A stretch of 12,826 bases of DNA. Origin: an uncultured Collinsella sp. (GTDB lineage Bacteria > Actinomycetota > Coriobacteriia > Coriobacteriales > Coriobacteriaceae). The position numbers and the translations under genes were made by a program. Numbering within the stretch: the first letter of the stretch is position 1; the number at the start of each line of letters is the position of its first letter. Positions 11,883 through 12,826 of the stretch are shown here, in pieces. The stretch covers positions 1-12,826 of the forward strand of contig CABVCJ010000053.1 in NCBI GenBank assembly GCA_902496845.1, written 5' to 3'. The notes beneath the pieces are model-generated. The model ran no database searches and was not told where the DNA came from. It worked only from the letters and a program-made list of their open reading frames with translations.

Positions 11883-12368
11883 TTACAGGTCGCTCTCGTT
11901 AAACCCGGTGTCGATATCGAGGTTGGCCCCGTCGGCCGCGGTGGTGGCGAGCTCGTCGCAGCGCTCGTTGAGCTCGTGGCCGGCATGTCCCTTAACCCAG
12001 ATGAACTCCACCTTATGCTTGCTTTTTGCGGCAAGCAGGCGCTCCCACAGGTCGCGGTTCTTAACGGGCTGCTTGTTGGCAGTTTTCCACCCGCGCTTTT
12101 TCCAGCCGTCGATCCAGTGTTTGTTGAAGGCGTTGACGACGTATTGCGAATCGGAATGGACCTCGACCTCGCAGGGGCGGTTGAGTGCCTCGAGCGCCAC
12201 GATGACCGCCATGAGCTCCATGCGGTTGTTGGTGGTCTTGGCGTAGCCACGCGAAAGCTCGGAGGTGAAGGTCTTGCCGGCGGGGTTGGTGTATTTGAGC
12301 ACGGCGCCGTAGCCGCCGCGTCCCGGATTTGATCGGGCCGAGCCGTCGGTATAGATGATGACCTTCAC
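11883..12368 (-). CDS. rnhA: Ribonuclease HI
   Basis: The 161-residue enzyme degrades the RNA strand of RNA-DNA hybrids during replication and R-loop removal. The catalytic carboxylates are Asp8 (IYTDGSARSNPG), Glu51 (NNRMELMAV), Asp73 (VHSDSQYV) and Asp138; His128 lies in VKGHAGHELNERCDEL. These match E. coli Asp10, Glu48, Asp70, Asp134 and His124. The basic protrusion WKKRGWKTANKQPVKNRDLW (residues 89-108) is present, as in E. coli. I start at GTG 12368, since AAAGGA lies about five bases upstream. An ATG at 12419 would add 17 residues and run through the -10 element at 12412-12407. The C-terminus is slightly longer than usual and acidic. Confidence 0.95.
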   Translation of the reverse strand: MKVIIYTDGSARSNPGRGGYGAVLKYTNPAGKTFTSELSRGYAKTTNNRMELMAVIVALEALNRPCEVEVHSDSQYVVNAFNKHWIDGWKKRGWKTANKQPVKNRDLWERLLAAKSKHKVEFIWVKGHAGHELNERCDELATTAADGANLDIDTGFNESDL

Positions 12369-12406
12369 ATGGTTCCTTTCGTTGGGTACGTTTCGTGTGA
12401 GTGACC

Positions 12407-12412
12407 ATTGTA
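12407..12412 (-). promoter_or_regulatory. Candidate -10 element of rnhA
   Basis: Read on the minus strand, 12412-12407 is TACAAT, giving a leader of about 32 bases before the GTG start codon. The nearest -35-like hexamer, TTGCTA, is 20 bp away, longer than ideal. The gap to the LysR gene stop (12413-12467) shows a short GC-rich dyad but no T-tract terminator. Confidence 0.4.
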
Positions 12413-12467
12413 GCGCCATGCCCGCCGGGGGCTAGCAATCTACGATTTCTACCCCGTCTTCCGACAG

Positions 12468-12826
12468 TTAGTTGGCATGGATGATGCGGTTGAGCTCGTC
12501 GAGGTATTGCCGCAAGAGAGGAGAGGGCTTGCGATCGTCGTGCATGATATAGCCTACGTGCATCGTTGGGGCGTCTGCCAACGGAATCGATGCCATACCC
12601 CACTGCATTTCATTGGAGAGGACGCCGGTCGACAAGGTGTAACCGTTCGACGTGATAAGTAAGTTAGTAAGTGTTCCGCGGTCCGAGATTCGTATGTTGC
12701 GGTCGCAAGGGATATAGCTAAAAGGTTCCTCGGCGTAATAGAAGGAGTTTGAGGTTCCCTGCTCAAAGCTGTAGCGCGTATAGGGCGTGAGGTCGGCAAG
12801 GGACAGCTGAGGGCGGCGTGCGAGTG
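12468..12826 (-). CDS. LysR-type transcriptional regulator, C-terminal part (runs off the window)
   Basis: A frame with no stop enters from the right edge and ends at TAA (12470-12468), giving 118 residues with no start inside the window. It resembles the second half of a LysR substrate-binding domain: IRISDRGTLTNLLITSNGYTLSTGVLS matches the typical region where the effector domain returns to its first lobe. IPLADAPTMHVGYIMHDDRKPSPLLRQYLDELNRII is the usual end, with an aromatic strand and a final helix followed by a short tail. The DNA-binding helix-turn-helix would lie beyond the window. The effector and target genes cannot be inferred. LysR regulators often control a divergent neighbour, which would also be off the right edge. 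Confidence 0.78.
   Translation of the reverse strand, partial: LARRPQLSLADLTPYTRYSFEQGTSNSFYYAEEPFSYIPCDRNIRISDRGTLTNLLITSNGYTLSTGVLSNEMQWGMASIPLADAPTMHVGYIMHDDRKPSPLLRQYLDELNRIIHAN

Noticed and set aside
1..12826. CRISPR array, phage genes, transposase, toxin-antitoxin or defence system
   Set aside because: I looked for regularly spaced repeats, integrase/transposase motifs and small paired genes on both strands and found none. The repeats present are hairpin-type inverted repeats.

Overview
The window looks like chromosomal DNA of an obligately anaerobic, fairly GC-rich actinobacterium, most likely a Coriobacteriia member of the Collinsella type. This rests on GC-rich third codon positions, a class III (oxygen-sensitive, glycyl-radical) ribonucleotide reductase, a PerR-type peroxide regulator and the general character of the proteins. 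The taxonomic call is an inference from style and content, not from a marker gene or a search.

Layout. Positions 1-420 hold a short two-tRNA unit, tRNA-Gly(GCC) then tRNA-Val(GAC), with a clear sigma-70-type promoter and a strong intrinsic terminator. Positions 421-735 have no convincing gene. Positions 736-4211 are the anaerobic ribonucleotide reduction module: a promoter overlapped by one near-consensus NrdR box and a weaker second box 32 bp on, a ~220-nt structured leader, nrdD, a 426-bp interval full of inverted repeats, and nrdG. Positions 4278-5948 are a compact pterin/folate cluster: folE, an HD-domain phosphohydrolase and folB. Two minus-strand genes follow, a YgjP-like zinc metallopeptidase and an M19 membrane dipeptidase. 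Next come three plus-strand genes: a SlyD-like FKBP prolyl isomerase, a coupled UreE-like nickel-chaperone homologue, and a Cof-type HAD phosphatase. The rest is on the minus strand: perR, an acylphosphatase coupled to a Gfo/Idh/MocA oxidoreductase, RNase HI, and the C-terminal part of a LysR-type regulator that runs off the right edge.

How it works together. NrdG activates NrdD by forming its glycyl radical, so the pair supplies dNTPs under anoxia, and the NrdR sites should tie this to dATP/ATP status. FolE and FolB are GTP-to-pterin steps; the HD protein between them is a reasonable but unproven candidate for the phosphate-removal step that separates them. The SlyD-like/UreE-like pair suggests nickel handling with no urease gene in view. 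PerR fits peroxide defence in an anaerobe.

The most unusual content is non-coding: a 136-bp element with 29-bp perfect inverted ends after nrdD, an 86-nt near-perfect hairpin ending one base before the nrdG ribosome binding site, an alternative hairpin competing with it, and a 17-bp perfect hairpin before the HAD gene. I found no CRISPR array, transposase, phage genes or defence system. The coding genes are mostly recognisable housekeeping families.
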